Assembly: GCA_019800895.1 (NCBI GenBank)
Contig: JAHVKF010000003.1
Span: 496,001-560,000 of the forward strand
Direction: 5' to 3'
Length of the DNA stretch: 64,000 nt
Source: Halomonas denitrificans
GTDB lineage: Bacteria > Pseudomonadota > Gammaproteobacteria > Xanthomonadales > Wenzhouxiangellaceae
Part shown: positions 1-10,787 of the stretch, piece after piece
How the letters are laid out: each line of letters opens with the position of its first letter
How positions within the stretch are numbered: the first letter of the stretch is position 1
Notes under the pieces: model-generated
Told to the model about the DNA's origin: nothing
The model's database searches: none
Seen by the model: the letters and a program-made list of their open reading frames with translations, nothing else
Made by a program: the position numbers and the translations under genes

Positions 1-912
1 AACCTGTGCGGGCCCTTCGACGAGCACCTGCGCCTGATCGAGAAACGGCTCGGCGTCTCGGTCAACGCGCGCGGCAACCTGTTCGCGATCGAGGGCGAGG
101 CCGACGCCACGGGCGCGGCCCGTCGCGTGTTGCGAAAGCTGTTCCGGCAGACCGAGCGCGAGGTGCTCACGCCGGCGCTGGTCAATCTCAGCCTGCAGGC
201 CTCGGGCCTGGACGAGGCCGAGGACGGCGAGCGGGAGACCGTGATCCGGACCAAGCGCGGCCTGATCCGGGCGCGCGGCCCGAACCAGCGGCGCTACCTG
301 GAGCGGATCGCCAACCACGACATCAACTTCGGCGTCGGCCCGGCCGGAACCGGCAAGACCTTCCTCGCGGTGGCCTGCGCAGTGGATGCACTGGAGTCGG
401 ACCGCGTCCAGCGCATCGTCCTGGTGCGCCCTGCGGTCGAGGCCGGGGAGCGGCTCGGGTTCCTGCCCGGCGACCTGGCCCAGAAGGTCGACCCCTACCT
501 GCGCCCGCTCTACGACGCGCTGTACGAGATGATGGGCTTCGAGAAGGTCGGCCGATTGATCGAGCGCAACGTCATCGAGGTCGCCCCGCTGGCCTACATG
601 CGCGGCCGCACGCTCAATGACGCCTACGTGATCCTCGACGAGGCGCAGAACACCACGCCGGAACAGATGAAGATGTTCCTGACCCGGATCGGCTTCGGTT
701 CGCGGGCCGTGATCACCGGCGACCAGACCCAGATCGACCTGCCGCCGAAGACCCTGTCCGGCCTGAAGCAGGCGATCGAACTGCTGCGCGGCGTCGAGGG
801 GGTCGGTCAGACCTTCTTCGATGCGCGCGACGTGGTGCGGCATCCGATCGTGCGACGGATCGTCGAGGCCTACGAACGGGCCGATGCGGCCAGGGACGAC
901 GATGGGAATTGA
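1..912 (+). CDS. phoH: PhoH-like ATPase, 5' end outside the window
   Basis: The reading frame is open from base 1, so the N-terminus lies upstream; the first ATG-like codons inside the window are not the true start. The first ~45 visible residues look like the N-terminal nucleic-acid-binding part of PhoH/YbeZ. The Walker A motif GPAGTGKT falls at visible residues 113-120, and the Walker B segment VILDEAQN follows about 95 residues later. This is a cytoplasmic P-loop ATPase of the YbeZ group, which in proteobacteria is linked to YbeY and rRNA metabolism. It overlaps ybeY by 11 bases, as expected for a phoH-ybeY operon. Confidence in family is high; the biochemical role is less settled in the literature. 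Confidence 0.95.
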   Translation, partial: NLCGPFDEHLRLIEKRLGVSVNARGNLFAIEGEADATGAARRVLRKLFRQTEREVLTPALVNLSLQASGLDEAEDGERETVIRTKRGLIRARGPNQRRYLERIANHDINFGVGPAGTGKTFLAVACAVDALESDRVQRIVLVRPAVEAGERLGFLPGDLAQKVDPYLRPLYDALYEMMGFEKVGRLIERNVIEVAPLAYMRGRTLNDAYVILDEAQNTTPEQMKMFLTRIGFGSRAVITGDQTQIDLPPKTLSGLKQAIELLRGVEGVGQTFFDARDVVRHPIVRRIVEAYERADAARDDDGN

Positions 913-1381
913 CGTCCAGCACGCCGTGGCCCTGGACGGCGTGCCGTCCGATGCCGACCTGGTCCGCTTCGCCGCGGCCGCGCTGCCCGACAGCGGCGCC
1001 GAGGTCGAGATCTGCCTGCGGGTGGTCGACGAGGCCGAAAGCCGCGCGCTGAATCGCGAATGGCGAGGCAAGGATGCGCCGACCAACGTGCTGAGCTTTC
1101 CCGCTTCGCGCCCGCCCGGCCTGCCCGAGGCGGTCGAGCTGCCGTCGCCGGCCGGCGACGTGGTGCTGTGCGCTCCCGTGATCGCGCGCGAAGCGCGGGA
1201 CCAGGGCAAGCCTCCGGCCGACCACTGGGCTCATCTGGTGATCCACGGCATCTTGCACTTGCGCGGCTTCGACCATATGCAGGAAGAAGAGGCGGAGCGT
1301 ATGGAGACGGTCGAGCGCGAGCTGCTGGCCGAACTCGGCATCGCCGACCCGTACCGGGACGCGGACGCGCCCGGCCGATGA
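902..1381 (+). CDS. ybeY: Endoribonuclease YbeY (rRNA maturation factor)
   Basis: A 159-residue protein whose C-terminal half carries the zinc-binding signature HGILHLRGFDH (H115, H119, H125), which defines the UPF0054/YbeY family of single-strand-specific endoribonucleases acting in 16S rRNA 3' maturation and ribosome quality control. The upstream RNLAxxxLNRxWRxxDxPTNVLSF-type block is also present (NREWRGKDAPTNVLSFP). I chose the ATG at 902 because it begins the conserved domain and overlaps the phoH stop; the longer frame from 821 is antisense-like filler within phoH. Length matches the family. Cytoplasmic, translationally coupled to phoH. Confidence 0.96.
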   Translation: MGIDVQHAVALDGVPSDADLVRFAAAALPDSGAEVEICLRVVDEAESRALNREWRGKDAPTNVLSFPASRPPGLPEAVELPSPAGDVVLCAPVIAREARDQGKPPADHWAHLVIHGILHLRGFDHMQEEEAERMETVERELLAELGIADPYRDADAPGR

Positions 1382-1433
1382 CCGATCCTGCGAGCGACCC
1401 ATTGACCCACAAGGAGAGTGGACCTTCCCTTCG

Positions 1434-2318
1434 ATGAACGACGACTCATCCAACAGTAGCAACGGCTCTGCGGGCCGTTCGTGGCTGGAGCGCCTCGGGC
1501 GCGCCTTCGGCAGCGAACCGCGGAGCCGGGACGACCTGATCGAGCTGATTCGCGAGGCCACCGAGAGCGGCTTGATCGAATCCGACACGCTGGCCATGAT
1601 CGAAGGCGCGCTGGAGGTCGACGAGCTCCAGGTCCGCGACGTCATGATTCCCAGGTCCCAGATGGTCGTGCTGTCCCAGGGCAGCTCACTGGACGACATT
1701 CTCCCGATCATCCTCGAGTCCGGCCACTCCCGGTTCCCTGTGGTCGGCGAGGACAAGGACGAGATCCAGGGCATCCTGCTGGCCAAGGACCTGCTGCGGC
1801 TGGTCGGCCGCGACAGCGACGTGGCCCTGGCCGACCTGATCCGGGCGCCGGTGATCATCCCCGAGTCCAAGCGGCTGAACGTGCTGCTGCGCGAGTTCCG
1901 GGTCAACAAGAACCACATGGCCATCGTCGTCGACGAATACGGCGGCGTCTCGGGCCTGATCACCATCGAAGACGTGCTCGAAGAGATCGTCGGCGACATC
2001 GACGACGAGCACGACACGGAGGCCGTGGAGGACATCCAGCGCCTCGGCGAGGGCCGATTCCAGGTCCAGGCGCTGACCCCGATCGAGGACTTCAACGAGG
2101 CGTTGGGTACCGCGTTCAGCGACGACGAATTCGACACGATCGGCGGGCTGGTGGTGGCCGAGTTCGGGCGCTTGCCGGAAGTCGGCGAGTCGGTCGGCAT
2201 CGAGGGCTGGACGTTCCGGGTGACCGCGGCCGACGATCGTCGACTGCACGCGATGGAGGTCGCCGAGGGCATCGCGGAGCCCACGCCCGAAGACGCGCTC
2301 GATGGGCCGGAGTCCTGA
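1434..2318 (+). CDS. corC: HlyC/CorC family transporter-associated CBS protein
   Basis: A soluble 294-residue protein: a charged N-terminus, two CBS repeats (about residues 65-190, with PRSQMVVLSQGSSLDD and a second block ending ITIEDVLEEIVGDI) and a C-terminal CorC/HlyC domain (about 205-285) with GGLVVAEFGRLPEVGE. There is no DUF21 membrane domain, so it is the CorC/YbeX type rather than the membrane-bound CNNM type. CorC proteins are linked to magnesium/cobalt homeostasis and, with YbeY and YbeZ, to ribosome function. An AAGGAG sequence lies at 1411-1416, somewhat far (17 bases) from the ATG. The lnt gene that usually follows is not present here. Confidence 0.93.
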   Translation: MNDDSSNSSNGSAGRSWLERLGRAFGSEPRSRDDLIELIREATESGLIESDTLAMIEGALEVDELQVRDVMIPRSQMVVLSQGSSLDDILPIILESGHSRFPVVGEDKDEIQGILLAKDLLRLVGRDSDVALADLIRAPVIIPESKRLNVLLREFRVNKNHMAIVVDEYGGVSGLITIEDVLEEIVGDIDDEHDTEAVEDIQRLGEGRFQVQALTPIEDFNEALGTAFSDDEFDTIGGLVVAEFGRLPEVGESVGIEGWTFRVTAADDRRLHAMEVAEGIAEPTPEDALDGPES

Positions 2319-2449
2319 CCTCCTGGAAAACGAGAACTCCATCACATAAATTTGCTTTTTCCGTGAGGGCAGTGCAGGATGGCCGGCGTGGCGTCGTGCC
2401 TTCGCAGCCGCCAGGCATTGCCGCCCCATCCAATTCAGGGAGAGAGCAG

Positions 2450-3226
2450 ATGAACATCCAGAAGAACGTGCTTGCCGCGGCGATTTCCGCGACGGTTGCT
2501 GCAACATGGTGCCTGCCGGTTGCGGCCGACAATCACGAATCCGGCGACGACTACATGATCGCCATGACCGAGATCGGCGTCACGATGGGTCACGGCATGG
2601 AGTTTCGCGACGGCATGAAGGCCTACATGGAATGCTACGAGGAGAAGGGGGGTGACAATGCCTGGTCCGCGTGGTGGCCCATCGACGGCAAACTCAACAC
2701 CGTGACCATCGTGTCGCGCATGGACATGTGGTCGGAGATGGGTGAGCAGGATGCGGCCAGCGAGGAATGCTGGTCCGTGGTCCGCGAGCAGGTCTGGCCG
2801 CACATGGACAGCGTCGAGCGCCGCTTCGCCAGGAAGATGTCGGACTGGAGCGGTGACGCGGAGGGCTACACGGTCGTCAAGCTGCACCAGTTCCGCGTCG
2901 GCGACGGCGCGGCCTTCCGGGAGGTGGTCGGCGAAGTGGTCGGCCACATGAAGGACGCGGACTACGAGCACATGGGCACCTGGTACGACATGGACGGCAA
3001 CCACCGCTGGGAGGCCGACTACTTCGTGGTCGAGCACTTCGACGACTTCGCCGCGATGGACGAGGACCGGAAGGGCGCCAACGGCATCCTGGTCGACGCG
3101 GTCGGCGAGGAAGAGGCCGCAGCGACGTGGGATCGTTTCGACGAGTCGCTGGCCGACATGGAACCGTACTGGACCACCACGCTGCGTCGCGACGACGAGC
3201 TGAGCTTCTCGCCTTCGGACGACTAG
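2450..3226 (+). CDS. Secreted protein of unknown function with internal duplication
   Basis: A 258-residue protein I do not recognise. It starts with a Sec signal peptide (Lys followed by a hydrophobic stretch, cleavage probably after LPVAA, about residue 25). The mature part seems to consist of two related halves: about 30-125 (MEFRDGMKAYMECY... TVTIVSRMDMWSEM) and about 140-245 (AAFREVVGEVVGHMKD... YFVVEHFDDFAAMDE). Each looks like an alpha-beta ABM/NIPSNAP-like unit rich in Trp, Met and acidic residues. The ATG at 2450 has a good AGGGAGAG ribosome site at 2438-2445. A terminator hairpin follows the gene. It stands alone between corC and the convergent gcvP. Likely periplasmic or exported; function unknown. 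Confidence 0.85.
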   Translation: MNIQKNVLAAAISATVAATWCLPVAADNHESGDDYMIAMTEIGVTMGHGMEFRDGMKAYMECYEEKGGDNAWSAWWPIDGKLNTVTIVSRMDMWSEMGEQDAASEECWSVVREQVWPHMDSVERRFARKMSDWSGDAEGYTVVKLHQFRVGDGAAFREVVGEVVGHMKDADYEHMGTWYDMDGNHRWEADYFVVEHFDDFAAMDEDRKGANGILVDAVGEEEAAATWDRFDESLADMEPYWTTTLRRDDELSFSPSDD

Positions 3227-3237
3227 CGCCTGGAGAC

Positions 3238-3260
3238 ATCGATCCGGCCGCCGGATCGAT
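3238..3260. repeat. Perfect 10-bp inverted repeat after the 2450-3226 gene
   Basis: ATCGATCCGG and CCGGATCGAT are separated by three bases, 11 bases past the stop codon. It has no T-run and is followed directly by the stronger terminator hairpin, so it may stabilise the 3' end of the mRNA or serve as a binding site. Confidence 0.6.
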
Positions 3261-3274
3261 GCCGAAGAGCTGCA

Positions 3275-3306
3275 GGAAAAACGGCCCGGGATGTCCCGGG
3301 CCGTTT
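3275..3306. terminator. Bidirectional terminator between a convergent pair
   Basis: A GC-rich stem ACGGCCCGGG / CCCGGGCCGT with a 4-base loop is flanked by an A-run on the left and a T-run on the right, giving a usable U-tract on either strand. It sits between the plus-strand secreted protein and the end of gcvP on the minus strand. Confidence 0.85.
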
Positions 3307-3334
3307 CCATTCCGGTTTGCTGCGCTTCGCGCGC

Positions 3335-6256
<2,922 letters not shown>

Positions 6257-7147
6257 TCAGGCAACCCCGAAGAAGGAATGGAAATAGTGATCGACCAGAA
6301 GGATCGCGAACAGCGCCATCAGGTAGATCACGGAATAGTGGAAGAACGCCATCGGCAGCTGCTCGCTGCGGCTGATCATCAGCGCGATCGCATAGCCGAG
6401 GAAGCCGGCATTGAGCACCAGGCTGCCGGCCAGGTAGACCCATCCGCTCATCCCGGTCAGGAACGGCAGCAGGGTGACCAGGACCAGGAAGATCGAGTAG
6501 AACAGGATCTGCCAGCGGGTGAACGGAACCCCGTGGGTCACCGGCAGCATCGGCAGGCCGACGCCGGCGTAGTCTTCGCGCCGGTAGATCGCCAGCGCCC
6601 AGAAATGCGGCGGTGTCCAGACGAAGATGATCAGGAACAGGATCAGCGCGTAGGCGTGCACCTCGCCGGTGACCGCGACCCAGCCCAGGACAGGGGGTGC
6701 CGCACCCGCGGCCCCGCCGATGACGATGTTCTGCGACGTGGCGCGCTTGAGCCAGACGGTGTAGATCAGGGCGTAGCCGATCAGGCTGAAGAAGGTCAGC
6801 ACCGCGGTCAGCCAGTTGACGCCGACGACCAGCATGACCATGGAGATCACGGCCAGGGCCAGCGCGAAGGCGACGACCTCGCCCTCGGTCAGCGCGCGAT
6901 TCGGTAGCGGCCGGTGCCGTGTCCGCGTCATCCGCGCGTCGATCCGTCGGTCGAGCAGGTGGTTCAGGGCGGCCGCCGACGCGGCCGCGAGCCCGATGCC
7001 GAGGCTGCCAAGGACCAGCGGTTGCAGGGGGATCATGCCGGGGGTGGCCAGCGCCATGCCGACGACCGCGGTGAACACGATCAGGGCGACGACCTTGAGC
7101 TTGCAGAGCCCGAGAAACGCGGACAGCTTGCGGGTCGCGGCCGACAT
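6257..7147 (-). CDS. ctaB: Protoheme IX farnesyltransferase (heme O synthase)
   Basis: A 296-residue integral membrane prenyltransferase of the UbiA superfamily with about eight hydrophobic segments. The prenyl-diphosphate/Mg site is visible in [20 protein letters not shown], the hallmark of CtaB/CyoE. It converts protoheme to heme O for cytochrome oxidase, and CtaA then makes heme A. It lies four bases after ctaA in the same direction, and its stop is immediately followed by the gcvP start. The presence of ctaA implies an aa3-type oxidase elsewhere in the genome, so ctaB is the better symbol than cyoE. Confidence 0.96.
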   Translation of the reverse strand: MSAATRKLSAFLGLCKLKVVALIVFTAVVGMALATPGMIPLQPLVLGSLGIGLAAASAAALNHLLDRRIDARMTRTRHRPLPNRALTEGEVVAFALALAVISMVMLVVGVNWLTAVLTFFSLIGYALIYTVWLKRATSQNIVIGGAAGAAPPVLGWVAVTGEVHAYALILFLIIFVWTPPHFWALAIYRREDYAGVGLPMLPVTHGVPFTRWQILFYSIFLVLVTLLPFLTGMSGWVYLAGSLVLNAGFLGYAIALMISRSEQLPMAFFHYSVIYLMALFAILLVDHYFHSFFGVA

Positions 7148-7150
7148 CGA

Positions 7151-8152
7151 TCAGACGGTCGGTCGGCGGCTGCGATGAAGCAGGAAGATCAGGCTGGCCA
7201 GAAGCAGGGCGGCCACGCCGTTGTGGGCGACCGCGTTCGGCAGCGGAAGCGCGCCGATCACGTTGTAGACACCCAGCGCGACCTGCACGGCGAGCACGGC
7301 CAGCATCACGGCGGCCGGACGGCGCAGGTCCTCGACCCGCACCAGACGGGCGAACAGCCAGCCCAGTACCCCGATCACGACCAGGGCCCACAGGCGGTGG
7401 GCGAGATGGATCGCCACCCGCGCGTGCTGGTCGAGCACGCCGCCCTCGTAGTCCACGCCGACGCCGCGCCACAGGCGGAACCCTTCGCTGAAGTCGGTTC
7501 GGGGCCACCACGACCCGGTGCAGGTCGGAAAATCGGGGCAGGCCAGGGCCGCGTAGTTCGTGCTGACCCAGCCGCCGAGCAGGATCTGGATCACCACCAC
7601 CGCGAACCCGAACCAGATCCAGCGGTGTTCGGCCCGCGCCGGCAGGCTGGGCGGCGGTGAAGCGTTCGACGACACCTTCAGGGCCAGCCAGACCAGCAGC
7701 GAGAAGGTCGCCATGCCGCCGGCGAGGTGTGCGGTGACGATGGCCGGCTTGAGCAACAGGGTCACCGTCCACATGCCGAGCAGGCCCTGGAAGATCACCA
7801 GCGCCAGCAGCGCGCTGGGCAGGGCGACCGGCTGGGACGGGTCGCGGCGATTCCGCCAGGCCATCACGGCCATGACCAGGATCAGGAAACCGAGCAATGC
7901 CGCGATGTAGCGATGTGCCATCTCGCGGAAGGCCTTGCCCGAGTCCACGGCGCGCGACGCCGAGAACTCGTCGAACGCGCTCGTCGCCGACTCGATGTGT
8001 TCCGGCGTCTTCGGCCAGGTGACCATGCCGTAGCAGCCCGGCCAGTCCGGGCAGCCGAGTCCGGCGTCGGTCAGGCGCACCCAGGCGCCGGCGACGATCA
8101 CGATCAGGGCGAGCCCGGTCGCGAACCAGGCGAGGCGGCGGAACATCGTCAT
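7151..8152 (-). CDS. ctaA: Heme A synthase (COX15/CtaA family)
   Basis: A 333-residue membrane protein with about eight transmembrane segments. The first helix is followed by RLTDAGLGCPDWPGCYG, the conserved extracytoplasmic cysteine loop of the family. Histidines in MAHRYIAALLG, LAHRLWALVV and AHNGVAALLL are the expected heme ligands. It oxidises heme O to heme A for the aa3 oxidase. It is transcribed after the Sco-like gene with one base between them and precedes ctaB, the usual proteobacterial order surf1-hyp-ctaA-ctaB. Confidence 0.95.
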   Translation of the reverse strand: MTMFRRLAWFATGLALIVIVAGAWVRLTDAGLGCPDWPGCYGMVTWPKTPEHIESATSAFDEFSASRAVDSGKAFREMAHRYIAALLGFLILVMAVMAWRNRRDPSQPVALPSALLALVIFQGLLGMWTVTLLLKPAIVTAHLAGGMATFSLLVWLALKVSSNASPPPSLPARAEHRWIWFGFAVVVIQILLGGWVSTNYAALACPDFPTCTGSWWPRTDFSEGFRLWRGVGVDYEGGVLDQHARVAIHLAHRLWALVVIGVLGWLFARLVRVEDLRRPAAVMLAVLAVQVALGVYNVIGALPLPNAVAHNGVAALLLASLIFLLHRSRRPTV

Positions 8153-8153
8153 T

Positions 8154-8726
8154 TCAGTCTCGAACGGTCCAGGTCAACAGGCGGCGGAGATCCTTGCGGA
8201 TTCCGGTCGGATCGGCCCCGAGGCCGAAGCGCTCCATTATATTTCCCTCGGGATCAACGATGTAGAAACCGCCGTCCGCGGCGCCCGGAAAGGTCTGCCG
8301 GAGCTCGTCGGCGCCGGGTCCCGCGACAATCCGGAACGTCGGATCCAGCGCACGGATCCGCTCCACGACGTCGGCTTCCGGTGCAACGGCGACGACCAGC
8401 AGCAACGCGATGTCGGGCACGTGCCGGTTCTGGCCGGCGCGGATCTGGCGCATCAGGTAGGCCCGTTCCTCGCAGGCCGCGTCGCAACCGCGAGGCTCGA
8501 CCTGGACCAGGATCCAGCGGTCGCGCAGGTCGGCTGCCTCCAGCCGGTCCCCGCCCTCGGTGCGGAGTTCGAAGGCGGGCAGGGCAACCACTGGATCGAG
8601 CAGCTCGCCGTGCGAGCGTTCGGGCGCCGGCTCCCAGTCGATCCAGCGCGAATTCAGCAGCACTGCGACCACGATCGGCGCCAGGAAGAGCGCGAAGAGC
8701 AGGATCAGCGTGAGTCGAGCCTTCAT
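8154..8726 (-). CDS. Sco-like / thioredoxin-fold membrane protein of the oxidase assembly cluster
   Basis: A 190-residue protein with one N-terminal membrane anchor (residues ~4-24) and an extracytoplasmic thioredoxin-like domain. It has a CxxxC pair (EPRGCDAACEERAY) where Sco1 proteins bind copper, and the family-typical late segment FYIVDPEGNIMERFG...DPTGIRKDL. Proteins at this position between surf1 and ctaA are usually annotated as hypothetical; a role in copper delivery or thiol redox for cytochrome oxidase assembly is inferred from the motif and the neighbours. The ATG at 8726 overlaps the surf1 stop (ATGA), so translation is coupled. Confidence 0.85.
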   Translation of the reverse strand: MKARLTLILLFALFLAPIVVAVLLNSRWIDWEPAPERSHGELLDPVVALPAFELRTEGGDRLEAADLRDRWILVQVEPRGCDAACEERAYLMRQIRAGQNRHVPDIALLLVVAVAPEADVVERIRALDPTFRIVAGPGADELRQTFPGAADGGFYIVDPEGNIMERFGLGADPTGIRKDLRRLLTWTVRD

Positions 8727-9499
8727 GTCGTCGGTTTCCTCGTGGTCGCGCGTCGGCGGGCGCGCAGGGTGAGAACAATCCAGATGGCGGCAACCACGGC
8801 GGCCATCAACCCCCACTGGACGGCGTAGCCGATGTGGCGTTCGGGCCCGAAGGTGACCACCGGCCAGTCCGCGCCGGTCAGGTGCCCCGGGTGGGCGGGA
8901 TCCAGCTGCACGATCTGCGGCAGCAGCGCGTCGCCGAACACCGCGCGCAACGGGCCGTCGGCGTGGTAGGTGAGCAGGTTCGGCCAGTCGTCGGGATCCA
9001 GTGGAGCGGTTTCGCCGAGCCGCAGGCCGACCTCGGGCGGATCGACCAGCAGGCCCGCGATGCGCTCGGTCGGCGGCGCGACCGGGTCGGGGCGCGGCGC
9101 GCTGCGGTCGGGCCAGGCGGCCCATCCGCGATCGACCAGCACGATCCGGCCATCGTCCAGGACCCACGGCGTCAGCACGTGCACGCCCGGTTGGCGGTTG
9201 AAGACGCGATTGTCCAGCAGCACCTGGCGGTCGCCGTCGAAGCGTCCGCGCCCCGCGACCCGGGTCGGCGTGGCCGTCGCAGGGTCGAGCTCCGCCAGAG
9301 GGCGGGTCGGCGCGTCGGCGACCTCCGCCAGCCGTGCGCGCTTGTCGTCGGCTCGATCGAGCTGCCAGGTCATCAGCCACAGGCAGGCGCCGACCACGAA
9401 CGCGGCGGCGATGTGCGGGACCAGCGCCCGGACGGTCGATCGAACGAAGGCGCCGTTCGATGGCCCGGCATTGTCCCGTCCGCGCCGTGGAGTTGTCAT
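8723..9499 (-). CDS. SURF1 family cytochrome oxidase assembly protein
   Basis: A 258-residue protein with the SURF1 layout: one helix near the N-terminus (about 25-45, ending in TWQLDRADDKRARL), an extracytoplasmic domain, and a second helix near the C-terminus (about 225-245, after ERHIGYAVQWGLMA). Conserved blocks include DNRVFNRQPGVHVLTP and GRIVLVDRGWAAWP. SURF1 proteins help insert heme A into oxidase subunit I. The ATG at 9499 is chosen because it precedes the first helix by a normal distance; the longer frame runs into the divergent gene's region. First gene of the minus-strand assembly operon. Confidence 0.92.
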   Translation of the reverse strand: MTTPRRGRDNAGPSNGAFVRSTVRALVPHIAAAFVVGACLWLMTWQLDRADDKRARLAEVADAPTRPLAELDPATATPTRVAGRGRFDGDRQVLLDNRVFNRQPGVHVLTPWVLDDGRIVLVDRGWAAWPDRSAPRPDPVAPPTERIAGLLVDPPEVGLRLGETAPLDPDDWPNLLTYHADGPLRAVFGDALLPQIVQLDPAHPGHLTGADWPVVTFGPERHIGYAVQWGLMAAVVAAIWIVLTLRARRRATTRKPTT

Positions 9500-9553
9500 T
9501 CGCCCGACGTCCAGCGGGTACGATACGGGGGTCTCGAATCCGGACCTTCCGTC

Positions 9554-9790
9554 GTGCTGATCAAGATCATCATCCTCGCCTTCATGGGGGCCATACTCTA
9601 CAGCCTGGCCTCGAGCTTCTACTTCCTCGTCAACGACAAGGGTGAAGGCGACCGCACCGTGCGCAGGCTCACCTGGCGAATCGGCCTGTCGCTGCTGCTC
9701 GTGATCGGGCTTTGGGTAGGCTTCAAGCTGGGCTGGATCGAACCGACCGGGGTCGATCCGGTGCGCTACACGACGCCGCCTGGCGGCTGA
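9554..9790 (+). CDS. DUF2909 twin-transmembrane small protein
   Basis: A 78-residue protein starting at a GTG. Two hydrophobic helices (about 2-24 and 41-62) flank the conserved polar link NDKGEGDRTVRRLTWRIGLS, which is the hallmark of DUF2909. In many gammaproteobacteria this gene sits beside surf1 in the cytochrome c oxidase cluster, as here, in divergent orientation. Its function is unknown; an oxidase-assembly role is inferred from context only. Starting at the next ATG (9584) would remove half of the first helix, so GTG is preferred. It was found inside a longer frame that reads antisense through surf1. Confidence 0.88.
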   Translation: MLIKIIILAFMGAILYSLASSFYFLVNDKGEGDRTVRRLTWRIGLSLLLVIGLWVGFKLGWIEPTGVDPVRYTTPPGG

Positions 9791-9806
9791 GGGCGGGCCG
9801 TGATCA

Positions 9807-9831
9807 CCGCGGGACCGGGGCGGTCCCGCGG
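9807..9831. terminator. Hairpin between convergent genes
   Basis: CCGCGGGACCG and CGGTCCCGCGG form an 11-bp perfect stem with a three-base loop between the stop of the DUF2909 gene and the stop of the peroxiredoxin gene. There is no T-run, so intrinsic termination is not certain. Confidence 0.6.
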
Positions 9832-9840
9832 CGGGGCGAT

Positions 9841-10338
9841 TCAACCGAGGACGGAAAGGACGTGCTCGGCGCTGGAGACCCGGAATTCGCCCGGAGCCTC
9901 GACCAGCACCTGATCGACCACGCCGTCGCGGACGATCAGCGCGAAGCGCTGGGACCGCAGGCCCATGCCGAACGCGCGTCCGTCCATTTCCAGGCCGAGC
10001 GCCTGGGCAAAATCGCCGTTGCCGTCGGCGGCCATGACGATCCGGTTCTCGTCGCCTTCCTCGACGCCCGCGGCCTTGCCCCAGGCATCCATCACGAAGA
10101 TATCGTTGACCGCCATGCAGACGATGCGGTCGGCGCCGGCCGCGCGCAGCGCGTCGGCGTGCTCGATGAAGCCGGGGAGGTGCTTGGCCGAGCAGGTCGG
10201 CGTGAACGCTCCGGGTACGGAAAACAGCACCGTGGTGCCTTCGCCCATCAGTTCGGCCGCGTCGATCGGCGTGGGGCCGGATTCGCCCATGATCGTGAGC
10301 TGCGCCTGCGGGAGGCGCTCGCCTTGTGCAATCGTCAT
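9841..10338 (-). CDS. Peroxiredoxin of the Prx5 type
   Basis: A 165-residue thiol peroxidase. The peroxidatic cysteine lies in FSVPGAFTPTCSAKHLPGF (about residues 40-58), the signature of the Prx5/AhpE-like group that uses glutathione or glutaredoxin as reductant. The C-terminal block LGLRSQRFALIVRDGVV is also typical. No fused glutaredoxin domain is present. It reduces hydrogen peroxide and alkyl hydroperoxides in the cytoplasm. It follows the PilH-like regulator with five bases between them, so the two may be cotranscribed. Confidence 0.94.
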   Translation of the reverse strand: MTIAQGERLPQAQLTIMGESGPTPIDAAELMGEGTTVLFSVPGAFTPTCSAKHLPGFIEHADALRAAGADRIVCMAVNDIFVMDAWGKAAGVEEGDENRIVMAADGNGDFAQALGLEMDGRAFGMGLRSQRFALIVRDGVVDQVLVEAPGEFRVSSAEHVLSVLG

Positions 10339-10343
10339 CGGGA

Positions 10344-10709
10344 TCAGCCCCCGAGGGCTTCGTTGACGGCGTTCAGCAGCTGCTTCTTGTCGACCGGCTT
10401 GGTCAGGTAGGCGCTGGCGCCCTGGCGGAGGCCCCAGATGCGGTCGGTTTCCTGGTTCTTCGTGGTCACGAAGATGATGGGGATGTCGGCGGTGTCCTTG
10501 TTCTTCGAGATCTTCCGGGTGGCCTGGAAGCCGTTCAGGCCCGGCATCACCACGTCCATCAGGATCAGGTCCGGCTTGTTGGCCGTGGCCGCTTCGACGC
10601 CCTCTTCTCCGCTGCTGGCCGTGATCACCTCATGCCCCTGTTCCTCGACGATCTTCGACAGCGTGTACAGGTGCGTGTCGGAGTCGTCGACAATCAGAAT
10701 CTTGGCCAT
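10344..10709 (-). CDS. pilH: PilH-type single-domain response regulator
   Basis: A 121-residue receiver domain alone. The acidic pair is D8-D9, the phosphoacceptor is D52 (LILMDVVMPG), with the switch Thr in IIFVTTKNQE and Lys in YLTKPVD. Overall wording (MDVVMPGLNGFQATRKISK, TKNQETDRIWGLRQGASAYLTKPVD) is that of PilH, a CheY-like regulator of type IV pilus twitching. Other pil-chp genes are not adjacent; it pairs with a peroxiredoxin instead. AAAGGG precedes the ATG. A CheY-like paralogue with another role is possible. Confidence 0.85.
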   Translation of the reverse strand: MAKILIVDDSDTHLYTLSKIVEEQGHEVITASSGEEGVEAATANKPDLILMDVVMPGLNGFQATRKISKNKDTADIPIIFVTTKNQETDRIWGLRQGASAYLTKPVDKKQLLNAVNEALGG

Positions 10710-10745
10710 CGTTTTTCCCTTTGAATGAGTGCCTGGAGAGCCGAA

Positions 10746-10751
10746 ACTATA
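10746..10751 (-). promoter_or_regulatory. Putative -10 box for pilH
   Basis: The minus strand reads TATAGT about 37 bases before the pilH ATG, in an AT-richer gap between pilH and the oxidoreductase gene. No good -35 is visible. Confidence 0.4.
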
Positions 10752-10787
10752 CTACAAAATCCGCGCCGGCCACCACGCCCCGGGTGC

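Noticed and set aside
821-901. Longer YbeY start at 821
   Set aside because: The extra 27 residues are out-of-frame phoH and lack similarity to YbeY N-termini.
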